DNA of 64,000 nucleotides, taken from the NCBI GenBank assembly GCA_051201605.1, contig CP179201.1:1922001-1986000 (forward strand), in the 5' to 3' direction. Below are positions 17,067 to 25,453 of the stretch, piece after piece. Each line of letters opens with the position of its first letter. Positions within the stretch are counted from its first letter, which is position 1. The notes under the pieces are model-generated. The model was given only the letters and a program-made list of their open reading frames with translations, was not told the origin of the DNA and did not search any database. Source of the stretch: CABZJG01 sp902512685 (lineage in GTDB: Bacteria; Pseudomonadota; Alphaproteobacteria; Rhodobacterales; Rhodobacteraceae). A program made the translations under genes and the position numbers.

Positions 17067-18260
17067 TTAATCTTTCAGGCTTTCTTCTCGCAATCCGTCC
17101 GCAAGAAGGTTCAGCCCAAGAACCAGACTAAGCAAGGCAAAAGAGGGTGCTAGTGCAGGATGTGGGTATACAGACAGAAGTTTGCGGCCTTCATTAATGG
17201 TTGCCCCCCAGTTTGGACTTTCCGGCTCAAGTCCAAGTCCGAAAAACCCTAACGTTCCTAGCAAAATGGTTGTGTACCCGATCCGCAGGCAGAAATCGAC
17301 GATCAGAGGGCCACGCGCATTTGGCAGAATTTCCCATAGCATAATATACCATGGGCCTTCGCCTCTGGTTTGCGCCGCGGCCACATAGTCACGGGTTTTT
17401 ATATCCATTGCCAAACCGCGAACAATCCTGAAAACTGTAGGAGAATTGACAAAGACAACCGAGACAAAAACTGTTAAAAGTCCACCATCCACATTGAATA
17501 AATCAATCGCATTAAACAGCGTGATTTTACTGCCTGCTTCATTGATCAAAGAAATATAAAGCATCAGCAGGACGAATAAAGCCCCCGATAAAACAATATT
17601 GCGCTTCTGCGGAACGATATAGAGTTGAGAGTTGATCAAAACCGTACAGAAAATCAGTGGAAAGGCGAAGAGCACTGCCGCCATATATTGCGGCATTCCT
17701 GTTAATCTAATCTCTGGTGTGACCAGCAGATAAAAGAGTAAAATCACTGGGAAGGCGAGAATTAAATTGGCTGCGAATGACAAAGCTGTATCCAACCGGC
17801 CGCCATAATAGCCTGCTGGAAGTCCAAGTGTGATGCCCGCCATAAAAGCAAAAAGAGTGGCCAATGGCGCGATCACAATCACCACAGTGCTGCCGGCAAT
17901 CATTCTGCTGAACACATCACGGGCCAGTGTATCGCCTCCGAGTAGAAAATAGGCGTACTCATTCTCTTCAGCGCCGCGCATCGGGGTGCCCGGCACTTTG
18001 TTTTTCATTCCTGAAACCTGCGACAGCGGATCGTGCGTGACGACCCAGTCAAGAGCACCGGCGTAAAAGCCCGCAAAGACCCAGAACATGACAATCGCAA
18101 AGCCGATCATGCCAATGGTGGAATCGAAAAGCTTTCCATAAAGCCCAAGTTTGCGTTTATACATGATGGATAGGATGAACAAAACTACGAGTGATATCCA
18201 TACAGGCATAAGCTGCATCAATATGCGGGAGATTATTTCACCCCAAGATAAAAGTTCCAT
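17067..18260 (-). CDS. ABC transporter permease, DppC/OppC type, with internal extension
   Basis: Inner-membrane permease of the importer. The binding-protein-dependent transport signature is intact: the EAA-type loop IKTRDYVAAAQTRGEGPWYIMLW lies late in the chain and is followed by LGTLGFFGLGLEPESPNWGATI. At 397 residues it is about 100 longer than usual DppC proteins. The extra length is an insertion of roughly residues 175-280 between the ILAFPVILLFYLL segment and the EAA loop, carrying two to three additional hydrophobic stretches. It starts 13 bases after the DppB-type gene. Function as a permease is clear; the role of the insert is unknown. Confidence 0.9.
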   Translation of the reverse strand: MELLSWGEIISRILMQLMPVWISLVVLFILSIMYKRKLGLYGKLFDSTIGMIGFAIVMFWVFAGFYAGALDWVVTHDPLSQVSGMKNKVPGTPMRGAEENEYAYFLLGGDTLARDVFSRMIAGSTVVIVIAPLATLFAFMAGITLGLPAGYYGGRLDTALSFAANLILAFPVILLFYLLVTPEIRLTGMPQYMAAVLFAFPLIFCTVLINSQLYIVPQKRNIVLSGALFVLLMLYISLINEAGSKITLFNAIDLFNVDGGLLTVFVSVVFVNSPTVFRIVRGLAMDIKTRDYVAAAQTRGEGPWYIMLWEILPNARGPLIVDFCLRIGYTTILLGTLGFFGLGLEPESPNWGATINEGRKLLSVYPHPALAPSFALLSLVLGLNLLADGLREESLKD

Positions 18261-18273
18261 GCCGCTGCTCCCT

Positions 18274-19320
18274 TTATGTCACTTTTATTCGCGGGTTAAG
18301 ATAGACATAGCCGATATCAGAAATAAGCTGTGTCACCAGTACGACAATCACCGAAACAACAGAAACACCAAGCAATAGCTCGATATCATTATTGCCAGCC
18401 GCTTGGACAAGAACCCATCCAAAGCCTTTGTAATTAAACAATGTTTCCACAATCACGACGCCGTTCAAAAGCCATGGAAATTGCAACATGATAACTGTAA
18501 AGGGCGCAATCAGAGCATTTCTAAGCGCATGCTTTACAACAATATTGCGAAAACTAACGCCTTTCAGACGGGCGGTTCGAATATATTGCGCCGTCATCAC
18601 CTCAGCCATTGAAGCCCGTGTCATGCGTGCAATATACCCCATGCCGTAAAGCGCGATCGTAATCACCGGCAAGAGAAAGTTTTCTAGATTTGCATCCTCC
18701 ATTGCCTTGGTGGCGGTGCCTTTAAACCACTTAAGCCCAAAGGCAGATGAGGAAAATATTGCAATAAAAATAACGCCCGAAACATATTCAGGGGTCGCAG
18801 TTGTCGTGATTGCAAAAGTAGACAGCGTTCGGTCCGTGCGCGATCCTTCGCGCATGCCGGCGAAAACCCCGACAAGCAACGCACTTGGAACCATCAAAAG
18901 CATAACCCAGAACATCAGCTTTGCGGTCAACGACAAGCGTGTGGCTATAATGGAACTAACTTCAGCTTTGAAAACTGTGGAATAGCCCCAGTAGCCTTGC
19001 AAAATCCCACAGAATTTGGGCACATCTTCCAATGCCATTGCGGGCAGCTGGCAGCGTCGCCGGGTTTTGTCGTCAGTTCCCTCGATGACGTAGCCGGGCA
19101 ACACGCCAAGCCATTGGCCGTATTTTACAGGCAGAGGTTGAAGATACCCGCGGTTTGATAGCATCGTCTGCACCGCAGCGTCATCCATCCGAAAATTACC
19201 TTCGGATTTCGCCAGTTTTTCTAAATTTGGATAAAGATTCGTCATAAAAAAGACGATGAATGTTAGACATAATGCGGTGAACAGCATGACCACTGTCCGC
19301 CTAAGAATGAATAGTCCCAT
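18274..19320 (-). CDS. ABC transporter permease, DppB/OppB type
   Basis: Inner-membrane permease, 348 residues. The N-terminus FILRRTVVMLFTALCLTFIVFFMT is the typical DppB first membrane span. A large periplasmic loop (about residues 30-115) with several charged residues and two cysteines follows, then five further spans. The EAA loop is MTAQYIRTARLKGVSFRNIVVKHALRNALIAP in the C-terminal half. It lies between the binding-protein gene and the DppC-type gene. Confidence 0.93.
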   Translation of the reverse strand: MGLFILRRTVVMLFTALCLTFIVFFMTNLYPNLEKLAKSEGNFRMDDAAVQTMLSNRGYLQPLPVKYGQWLGVLPGYVIEGTDDKTRRRCQLPAMALEDVPKFCGILQGYWGYSTVFKAEVSSIIATRLSLTAKLMFWVMLLMVPSALLVGVFAGMREGSRTDRTLSTFAITTTATPEYVSGVIFIAIFSSSAFGLKWFKGTATKAMEDANLENFLLPVITIALYGMGYIARMTRASMAEVMTAQYIRTARLKGVSFRNIVVKHALRNALIAPFTVIMLQFPWLLNGVVIVETLFNYKGFGWVLVQAAGNNDIELLLGVSVVSVIVVLVTQLISDIGYVYLNPRIKVT

Positions 19321-19381
19321 TTTATTCCCTGTACCACTCAGACAGTGCGTATGGTCGCAGCATTAGCATTTTTATATAATC

Positions 19382-19410
19382 TGGCCACAGCGGACATGCC
19401 GCTGTGGCCA
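19382..19410 (-). promoter_or_regulatory. Stem-loop after the ABC binding-protein gene
   Basis: A perfect 12-bp stem TGGCCACAGCGG/CCGCTGTGGCCA with a five-base loop, starting 12 bases after the binding-protein stop on the minus-strand mRNA. There is no U-run after it. It sits in the 101-base gap before the DppB gene and probably stabilises the upstream message or partly attenuates transcription. The structure is certain; the role is inferred. Confidence 0.7.
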
Positions 19411-19421
19411 TAAATGGTCGA

Positions 19422-21077
19422 TTAAGCTGTAAAGCCCCATTTGTAGATTTGCGGCAGATACGCAATGTGCATATCGCAAACTACATTCTCTTTGTGGAAC
19501 CTGTTCAGACTTCTGAAGTAGGGTTGAATTGTAACGCCTTCTTCTACGATCAAAGCCTGACATTTGCCTGCAACCGCACGCCGTGTGTCTGCATCAGCAA
19601 GAGAGTTTGCCTCTGCCAGAAGCGCGTCAAACTCAGGGTTGTTCCAACCAAATTCGTTCCAAGCCTCACCAGAGCGATAGGCCAGACCCCAAACTTGTGT
19701 CGCCAGTGGACGGTGGTTCCAGTTGGTTGAGCTGTATGGATATTTCGCCCAATCGTTCCAGAATGTCGATCCAGGCAGGATGGTACGCTTGATTTTGAAC
19801 CCAGCATCGCGAAGCTGCGCTGCAACCGCATCTGTGGTGTCTTTACGGTAGCCACCATCGATAGAGATCACCTCATGCTCAAAGTCCATCATGCCGGCTT
19901 CTTCCATCAAAGCTCTTGCTTTGGCGGGATCATAGGGCAAACGGCCAACACTTGGATCATACTCTGGGTGCATTGGTCCAGCGTGATGGTTATCTGCTGT
20001 GATACCAATATTGTTCAAGCCCAATTCAAGACAAACGTTGTTGTCAACGGCCATTGCAAGTGCTTGGCGCACGCGTTTGTCCGCATATTTAGGCTCTGTT
20101 TCTTGGTTGGCGCGAATAACAATCGTTGAACCAGAGGCAACAGTTGATTGGGTCATGCCAAGTCCGGCCATAATGTCGATAAATTCGCCATCAACATCCC
20201 ATACTGCATCAACTTCATCGGCTTCAACAGCGGCAACCCAAGAGGATGGATCAGTGCCGTAGTCGATAAACTCAAAGCGGTCCAAATGCGCGCCTTTTCC
20301 AGCGGCATAGCCCCACCAATCATGACCTTCATTGCGAACGATCACACCTTTTACGCCAACTTCAAGTGACTCTGGCTTATAGGGGCCTGTGCCTACGGCC
20401 GTGCCCATCATGTCGTCTGGGTTATGGCTGCTGTGCACGATGGCGGCTGGATAGTCGGCCATGCCTGCGATGATTGTAATATCAGGTGCTGTAGTGTTCA
20501 GTTGAACGGTATGGCTGTCAACGACAACAATGGCCCCATCAGCGGCCTTGCCTGAATCGGCATCAATTAGCGTTGCCATGCGTCCGGCCATTGAGTTACC
20601 CTCAACGGATTTATCACACCAACCGTTAATATTGCGCGCAACGTCATCGGCCGTAAAATCGTCACCATTGTTCCACTTTACGCCTTTGCGAACGTTCAAA
20701 GTGTACTGTGTTGCGTCAGCGTTGGCGCTCCAGCTTTCAAGAAGCATTGGATTAAAGCTACCATCATTGTTGTATTCAACAAGATACTCAAGCCAACCCG
20801 CAGTATATGTCGCGATTTGTGTCCAGTCATAAGTTCTTGGATCTTTAAGCGCCCTAACTTCCATTTGGAAGCGGATCGTTCCACCTTGCTGCATGTGGCC
20901 GCCGGCCAATGCAGGTGTCGCCAGCCCGCCAAGAGCGTAAGCGGCAGAAGCTGATAGACCCAAAGCCGTTGTGCGCGACAAAAATTCCCGGCGGTCAAGC
21001 TGACCAGACTTTAGTTCTGTGGCATACATTTCAGCTGCCGGGTGAATGTAGCTCTCGCTACGGGTGTTATGCGTCAT
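19422..21077 (-). CDS. ABC transporter substrate-binding protein, family 5, Tat-type signal
   Basis: Periplasmic solute-binding protein of the peptide/nickel (SBP_bac_5) family, 551 residues. The N-terminus is a probable twin-arginine signal: DRREFLSRTTALGLSASAAYALGG at about residues 29-52, with cleavage near ALA-GG. Family segments include the LRKGVKWNNGDDFTADDV-like block near 130 and VRQALAMAVDNN further on. I start at ATG 21077, which has GGGAG nine bases upstream, rather than an in-frame TTG at 21098. It is the first gene of the importer operon and is followed by a strong stem-loop. Ligand unknown; peptides, sugars and other solutes all occur in this family. Confidence 0.92.
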   Translation of the reverse strand: MTHNTRSESYIHPAAEMYATELKSGQLDRREFLSRTTALGLSASAAYALGGLATPALAGGHMQQGGTIRFQMEVRALKDPRTYDWTQIATYTAGWLEYLVEYNNDGSFNPMLLESWSANADATQYTLNVRKGVKWNNGDDFTADDVARNINGWCDKSVEGNSMAGRMATLIDADSGKAADGAIVVVDSHTVQLNTTAPDITIIAGMADYPAAIVHSSHNPDDMMGTAVGTGPYKPESLEVGVKGVIVRNEGHDWWGYAAGKGAHLDRFEFIDYGTDPSSWVAAVEADEVDAVWDVDGEFIDIMAGLGMTQSTVASGSTIVIRANQETEPKYADKRVRQALAMAVDNNVCLELGLNNIGITADNHHAGPMHPEYDPSVGRLPYDPAKARALMEEAGMMDFEHEVISIDGGYRKDTTDAVAAQLRDAGFKIKRTILPGSTFWNDWAKYPYSSTNWNHRPLATQVWGLAYRSGEAWNEFGWNNPEFDALLAEANSLADADTRRAVAGKCQALIVEEGVTIQPYFRSLNRFHKENVVCDMHIAYLPQIYKWGFTA

Positions 21078-21506
21078 AGTTTTTTCTCCCTGTGACAATT
21101 TCGGAGTAAGCTAAGCAACCCTATTAGCGCCGTACTTTGGCCCATTAGGTCGCAATGCCGCCTCCTCTAACCCTATACGGCATTACTTTTCGCTCTAGGT
21201 CAATGTCATTGATCGACATTTTTTGACTCATGTGCGACATTAAATGCTTCTAATTACGACATAAATTGGAATAAAATTGCAGATATCATCGGCAAAGGAT
21301 GAAAATTATTTCTTTCAGATATCTGCGGATAATAGGTCGACCTGCTAAATTATATCTAATTTATTAGACAGAGGATCAGAATAGGGCAATTAGCTTAATC
21401 ATTTTGATAAAAACTTGATGTGATTCCCTTCCCAGGGCTAAATCGAAGAATGTTTAATTTTAAACCCGCCAAATCAGTGCGCGATGGCTTTGAACTTATC
21501 AAAAAT
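21078..21506. other. 429-base intergenic region, promoter region of the ABC importer
   Basis: A/T-rich non-coding stretch between the 3' end of miaA and the binding-protein gene, both on the minus strand. I see no credible ORF or RNA gene. It holds three spaced CGACAT boxes and a perfect-armed ATGTC-N7-GACAT palindrome (listed separately). No convincing -35/-10 pair could be fixed. Confidence 0.6.
21203..21262. repeat. Three phased CGACAT boxes and an ATGTC-N7-GACAT palindrome
   Basis: CGACAT occurs at 21214-21219, 21235-21240 and 21257-21262, with starts 21 and 22 bases apart (two helical turns). The first box is the right arm of a palindrome ATGTC-N7-GACAT (21203-21219), and the second lies in ATGT-GCG-ACAT (21230-21240). 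They are 126-185 bases upstream of the binding-protein start codon. Probable binding sites for an unidentified regulator of the ABC operon. Confidence 0.45.
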
Positions 21507-22409
21507 CTAACCCAAAGAATGTGCCGCATCGACCCAATGCCAGTTTTTCATTTTGCTGCGAAACCATGTGCGCTGCCTTTTGGCAAATTGCCGCGTGGCG
21601 ATGGTTGCGGTTTGTTTTGCCTCTTCAAGTGATAACTGACCGCGAAGATGGGCGATTAATTCCCGCGCGCCAATGGCCTTTGATGACAACAGGCTTTCGT
21701 CCCAGCTGGGCAGCTGCAGCTCTGCTTCTTGAAGCGCACCGGCCATGATCATCTTATCAAAACGCTGCGCAATTCGGGTGTTGAGCCATTCGGTATCTGT
21801 TTTCATGACGATGGCGCAGCAGTGCGCAAGTGGCAAATCAGGCGCGGGCGTTTCAGAATGCCAATAAGAAAGCGACTTACCTGTTTCTTTTTGTACTTCC
21901 CATGCGCGCTGAACACGCATCGGGTTTTGGATATCCAATTTTTTCCTTGTCTCCGCGTCGATGTCCTCTAGCAAAATTTGATATCCAAATTTTTGCACCC
22001 GTGCGTTTGCCTCTTTTCGTATACTTTCCGAAATCTGAGGAAGCTCGGCCAACCCCTGCGTCAGAGCGGTAAAATATAGCCCGGTCCCCCCTGTGATGAT
22101 TGGTCTTTTATCCCCGCTTAAAAGCGGCTTTAGATCCCTAAGCCAATGGCCGACAGAATAATTCGCCTCTCGCCCCAGATGACCGTAAAGCGCATGGTCT
22201 ATTTCTGCTTCATCTTGCTGGCTCGGACGGGCGCTTAAAACGCGCCAATTGGAATAGACCTGAATGGCATCAGCATTGACGACCAAGCCGCCATACCGGC
22301 GGGCAATTTGCAAAGCCAAATCGGATTTTCCAGATGCCGTTGGCCCCGCGATTAGGATCGGCTGCCTATGGTCAATACCTTCGAGGTCTGCTAGGGAAAA
22401 ATTGTTCAT
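21507..22409 (-). CDS. miaA: tRNA dimethylallyltransferase
   Basis: Adds the dimethylallyl group to A37 of tRNAs that read UNN codons. 300 residues. P-loop GPTASGKS at 22-29, then VNADAIQVYSNWRVLSARPSQ (the usual DSMQVY is DAIQVY here) and TGGTGLYF near 103. I start at ATG 22409; a longer in-frame reading to 22532 would run into the pyrH leader and adds no recognisable sequence. It is divergent from pyrH across 124 bases. Confidence 0.94.
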   Translation of the reverse strand: MNNFSLADLEGIDHRQPILIAGPTASGKSDLALQIARRYGGLVVNADAIQVYSNWRVLSARPSQQDEAEIDHALYGHLGREANYSVGHWLRDLKPLLSGDKRPIITGGTGLYFTALTQGLAELPQISESIRKEANARVQKFGYQILLEDIDAETRKKLDIQNPMRVQRAWEVQKETGKSLSYWHSETPAPDLPLAHCCAIVMKTDTEWLNTRIAQRFDKMIMAGALQEAELQLPSWDESLLSSKAIGARELIAHLRGQLSLEEAKQTATIATRQFAKRQRTWFRSKMKNWHWVDAAHSLG

Positions 22410-22533
22410 CGGTGTGCGTATGATCCTTGGCCTTTTTGCGTCAAGGCGATATGGCCAAAACGTGATGCGCGATAAGGCCCGCCAACTGGCGGCACATTCG
22501 CATAAAATTAACGATATGCGCAAGGAGTGCAAT

Positions 22534-23265
22534 ATGGATCAAACCCCCACCCCGAAAACGACATTTACCCGCGTGATGCTAAAAATTTCTGGTGAAGCCT
22601 TGATGGGAGATCAGGGATTTGGACTGCATCCCCCGACTGTCGAACGGGTCGCACGAGAGGTCAAAACAGTTCATGATCTTGGGGTAGAGATTTGTATGGT
22701 CATCGGCGGAGGCAACATTTTTCGCGGCTTGCAGGGCAGTGCGCAAGGCATGGAGCGCACAACTGCAGATTACATGGGCATGTTGGCCACGGTGATGAAT
22801 GCGCTTGCAATGCAAAGTGCTTTGGAAAGCATCGGTGTATTTACTCGGGTTGTCAGTGCGATCCCAATGGATCAGGTTTGCGAACCCTATATTCGGCGCC
22901 GCGCGGTGCGACACCTTGAAAAAAAACGTGTGTGCATTTTTGCCGCTGGAACGGGTAATCCCTATTTCACAACTGATACAGCGGCAACACTTAGAGCAAG
23001 CGAAATGGCCTGCGAAGCTATTTTCAAGGGCACGAAAGTAGATGGTGTCTATGATAAAGACCCGGTTACAAATTCAGATGCCGTTCGCTATGATCATATA
23101 TCTTATGATGATGTTCTGGCCAAACACCTGGCGGTAATGGATGCCAGCGCGATCGCTCTTGCGCGGGACAATAATCTACCGATCATCGTATTTTCATTAG
23201 ATGAGCCGGGGGGGTTCAAAGGTATTCTGAATGGCGAAGGAACCTATACAACTGTATCTGGTTAA
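22534..23265 (+). CDS. pyrH: UMP kinase
   Basis: Phosphorylates UMP to UDP; hexameric cytoplasmic amino-acid-kinase-fold enzyme. 243 residues. Start ATG 22534 is fixed by AAGGAG at 22522-22527, six bases upstream; an in-frame extension to 22264 would overlap miaA. Motifs: LKISGEALMGDQGFG, VIGGGNIFRG, ERTTADYMGMLATVMNALA and GTGNPYFTTDTAA. It heads the long envelope gene run, 86 bases before frr. Confidence 0.96.
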   Translation: MDQTPTPKTTFTRVMLKISGEALMGDQGFGLHPPTVERVAREVKTVHDLGVEICMVIGGGNIFRGLQGSAQGMERTTADYMGMLATVMNALAMQSALESIGVFTRVVSAIPMDQVCEPYIRRRAVRHLEKKRVCIFAAGTGNPYFTTDTAATLRASEMACEAIFKGTKVDGVYDKDPVTNSDAVRYDHISYDDVLAKHLAVMDASAIALARDNNLPIIVFSLDEPGGFKGILNGEGTYTTVSG

Positions 23266-23351
23266 CTTTAGGATAGTGTTCAAGTACAGCGTGCTTTAAT
23301 CTAGCATGTATAAGGCAATAAAGTAGACCAAAAAAACAAGAGAAGAAGACT

Positions 23352-23915
23352 ATGTCAGACGATTTTATGCTTGATACCGATGATTTACAGCGCCGCATGG
23401 ATGGCGCGATGGCTTCTTTGAAAACCGAATTTGCATCCCTGCGAACCGGCCGGGCCTCAGCGTCGATGCTTGAGCCTGTTTATGTCGAGGCCTACGGCCA
23501 GCGTACGCCCATCAACCAAGTGGGCACAGTCAATGTTCCAGAACCCCGCATGGTGACTGTGAATGTGTGGGATAAATCAATGGTGGGTGCGGTGGAAAAA
23601 GCCATTCGCGAAAGCGGTCTTGGTATCAATCCGCAACTGAATGGCACGATTATCATGCTGCCCATTCCCGAATTGAACGAAGAGCGCAGGCGCGAATTAA
23701 CCCGGGTGGCGGCGCAATATGGCGAACACGCCAGAGTATCCATTCGAAATATCCGCCGCGACGGCATGGATCAGATTAAAAAAGCCAAAACCGATGGTAT
23801 GTCCGAAGATGACCAAAAGATTTGGGAAACAGAAGTACAAGAGTTAACGGATACAGCAATAAAAGCTGTTGATGATGCCCTTACGTCCAAACAATCAGAA
23901 ATTATGCAAGTCTAG
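23352..23915 (+). CDS. frr: Ribosome recycling factor
   Basis: Splits the post-termination ribosome with EF-G. 187 residues, the exact usual size. Conserved blocks: LRTGRASASMLEPVYVEAYG, PINQVGTVNVPEPRM, GLGINPQLNGTIIMLPIPELNEERR and VSIRNIRRDGMDQIKK. It lies between pyrH and uppS, the usual order. A start at ATG 23352 follows AGAAGAAGAC. Confidence 0.97.
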   Translation: MSDDFMLDTDDLQRRMDGAMASLKTEFASLRTGRASASMLEPVYVEAYGQRTPINQVGTVNVPEPRMVTVNVWDKSMVGAVEKAIRESGLGINPQLNGTIIMLPIPELNEERRRELTRVAAQYGEHARVSIRNIRRDGMDQIKKAKTDGMSEDDQKIWETEVQELTDTAIKAVDDALTSKQSEIMQV

Positions 23916-23939
23916 GTTCTCGGCAAAAAAGATCGTTTG

Positions 23940-24665
23940 ATGAAAAATTTAAATAAAAATAGTAAAACTCCGAACCACGTCGCCATTATTATGGATGGCA
24001 ATGGACGCTGGGCGCAGGCGCGCCGTAGGCCTCGCCTTTTTGGCCATCGCACCGGCGCAGCCCGTATTCGTGAGATATTAGAAAGCTGCCCGAAGCTGGG
24101 CGTGAAATATCTTACTGTTTTTGCTTTTTCGACAGAAAACTGGAAGCGAACACAGGCGGAAGTGGCCGGTTTAATGAGCCTGTTTGAAAAGTATATTCGG
24201 AAAGAAGCCGCGAACCTAAAAGATAATGGCGTGCGGGTTCGGTTCATTGGCGATCGCATCAGGCTTGAAGATAAGCTTGTTGATTTGATGGATGATTTAG
24301 AGCTTATGACCCAAGATAATGATCTTGTGCATTTAACCGTTGCTATAAATTATGGTGGCCGGGATGAAGTTGCGCGTGCCACGCGACGACTGGCCCGCGA
24401 TGTTGAGTTGAAAAAACTCTCAGCAAAGGACGTAAACGAAGAGACATTGCCAAAATACCTTGATACCCATGTTTTGCCGGATCCTGATCTGGTGATTAGG
24501 ACTTCGGGTGAGGCACGCATATCAAATTTCTTGCTTTGGCAATCTGCCTATTCCGAATATGAGTTTATTGATACTCTATGGCCTGATTTTACGTCAGAAG
24601 TTTTTGCAAAGGTTGTGGCCAGTTATTCCCAGCGCTCTCGGCGTTTTGGAGGTGCCTCTGTATGA
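23940..24665 (+). CDS. uppS: Undecaprenyl diphosphate synthase
   Basis: Cis-prenyltransferase that makes the C55 lipid carrier for peptidoglycan and other surface polymers. 241 residues. The catalytic MDGNGRWAQ is at residues 18-26, RRPRLFGH follows, then FAFSTENWKR and the C-terminal RTSGEARISNFLLWQSAYSEYEF block. I take ATG 23940 rather than the adjacent TTG at 23937. It overlaps cdsA by four bases. Confidence 0.96.
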   Translation: MKNLNKNSKTPNHVAIIMDGNGRWAQARRRPRLFGHRTGAARIREILESCPKLGVKYLTVFAFSTENWKRTQAEVAGLMSLFEKYIRKEAANLKDNGVRVRFIGDRIRLEDKLVDLMDDLELMTQDNDLVHLTVAINYGGRDEVARATRRLARDVELKKLSAKDVNEETLPKYLDTHVLPDPDLVIRTSGEARISNFLLWQSAYSEYEFIDTLWPDFTSEVFAKVVASYSQRSRRFGGASV

Positions 24666-25453
24666 TGGGTTCAAGGGGGTGGAGCGATCTTGCCCCAAGG
24701 TTGGGGTCTGCGCTGGTTTTGGCATCAATTGCCGGATTTGCCGTATGGTTCGGGGGATATTTTTTCGCTTGTTTGCTGGTTGTAATAATAGCGGCCATGC
24801 TTTGGGAACTGGGCACTATGCTGACCGGTGGAGGAAAAGCTAGAACATGGGTTATTACCGTTCTGGCTGCTTTAACGCTTATGGCGACCTCGTATTGGGG
24901 TTCATTTTGGATTACCGTCGCTCTTCTTTTCGTTTCTGCGACTCTGCAAAGGGGTCTTTTTGTACAGCAAAAAAACATTGGAGCCTTGTTTTCCTTTGCG
25001 ATTATGTCTGCAGGGACGGTTCTGTTTGATTTGCGGCAAGACTATGGTTTGGCAATTATACTTTGGCTGATCTGTTTGGTGGTTTTCACCGATGTTGCGG
25101 GGTATTTTGTAGGCAAAACTCTAGGGGGACCAAAATTTTGGGCCAGAGTAAGCCCTAAAAAAACCTGGTCTGGAACCCTTGGAGGTTGGTTGGTGGCGGC
25201 AATAATTAGTTTCGTGGCAAAAGACTATGTCGCGCCGCAGACTACGCTACTTACCTTTGTTCTTTTTGCAATCTTTTTATCTTTTGCCGGCCAGATGGGG
25301 GATATTTGCGAAAGCGCTCTTAAACGGATTTGCGGTGTGAAAGACAGCTCCAACCTTCTTCCCGGACATGGGGGCTTGTTAGATCGCTTTGACGCTATGG
25401 TGGGAGCCACGCTTGGGTTTATCGTCACGGCCCCTTGGGTATTCCCCATATGA
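24662..25453 (+). CDS. cdsA: Phosphatidate cytidylyltransferase
   Basis: Makes CDP-diacylglycerol from phosphatidate and CTP; integral membrane enzyme. 263 residues with about seven hydrophobic segments. The signature is in the C-terminal part: GQMGDICESALKRICGVKDSSNLLPGHGGLLDRFDA. The ATG overlaps the uppS stop (ATGA), and its own stop overlaps dxr in the same way. ATG 24665 is an equally possible start one codon later. Confidence 0.95.
   Translation: MMGSRGWSDLAPRLGSALVLASIAGFAVWFGGYFFACLLVVIIAAMLWELGTMLTGGGKARTWVITVLAALTLMATSYWGSFWITVALLFVSATLQRGLFVQQKNIGALFSFAIMSAGTVLFDLRQDYGLAIILWLICLVVFTDVAGYFVGKTLGGPKFWARVSPKKTWSGTLGGWLVAAIISFVAKDYVAPQTTLLTFVLFAIFLSFAGQMGDICESALKRICGVKDSSNLLPGHGGLLDRFDAMVGATLGFIVTAPWVFPI

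Noticed and set aside
22264..22533. N-terminal extension of pyrH by 90 codons
   Set aside because: It would overlap the miaA 5' end, and the internal ATG at 22534 has an excellent AAGGAG and gives the normal UMP kinase start.
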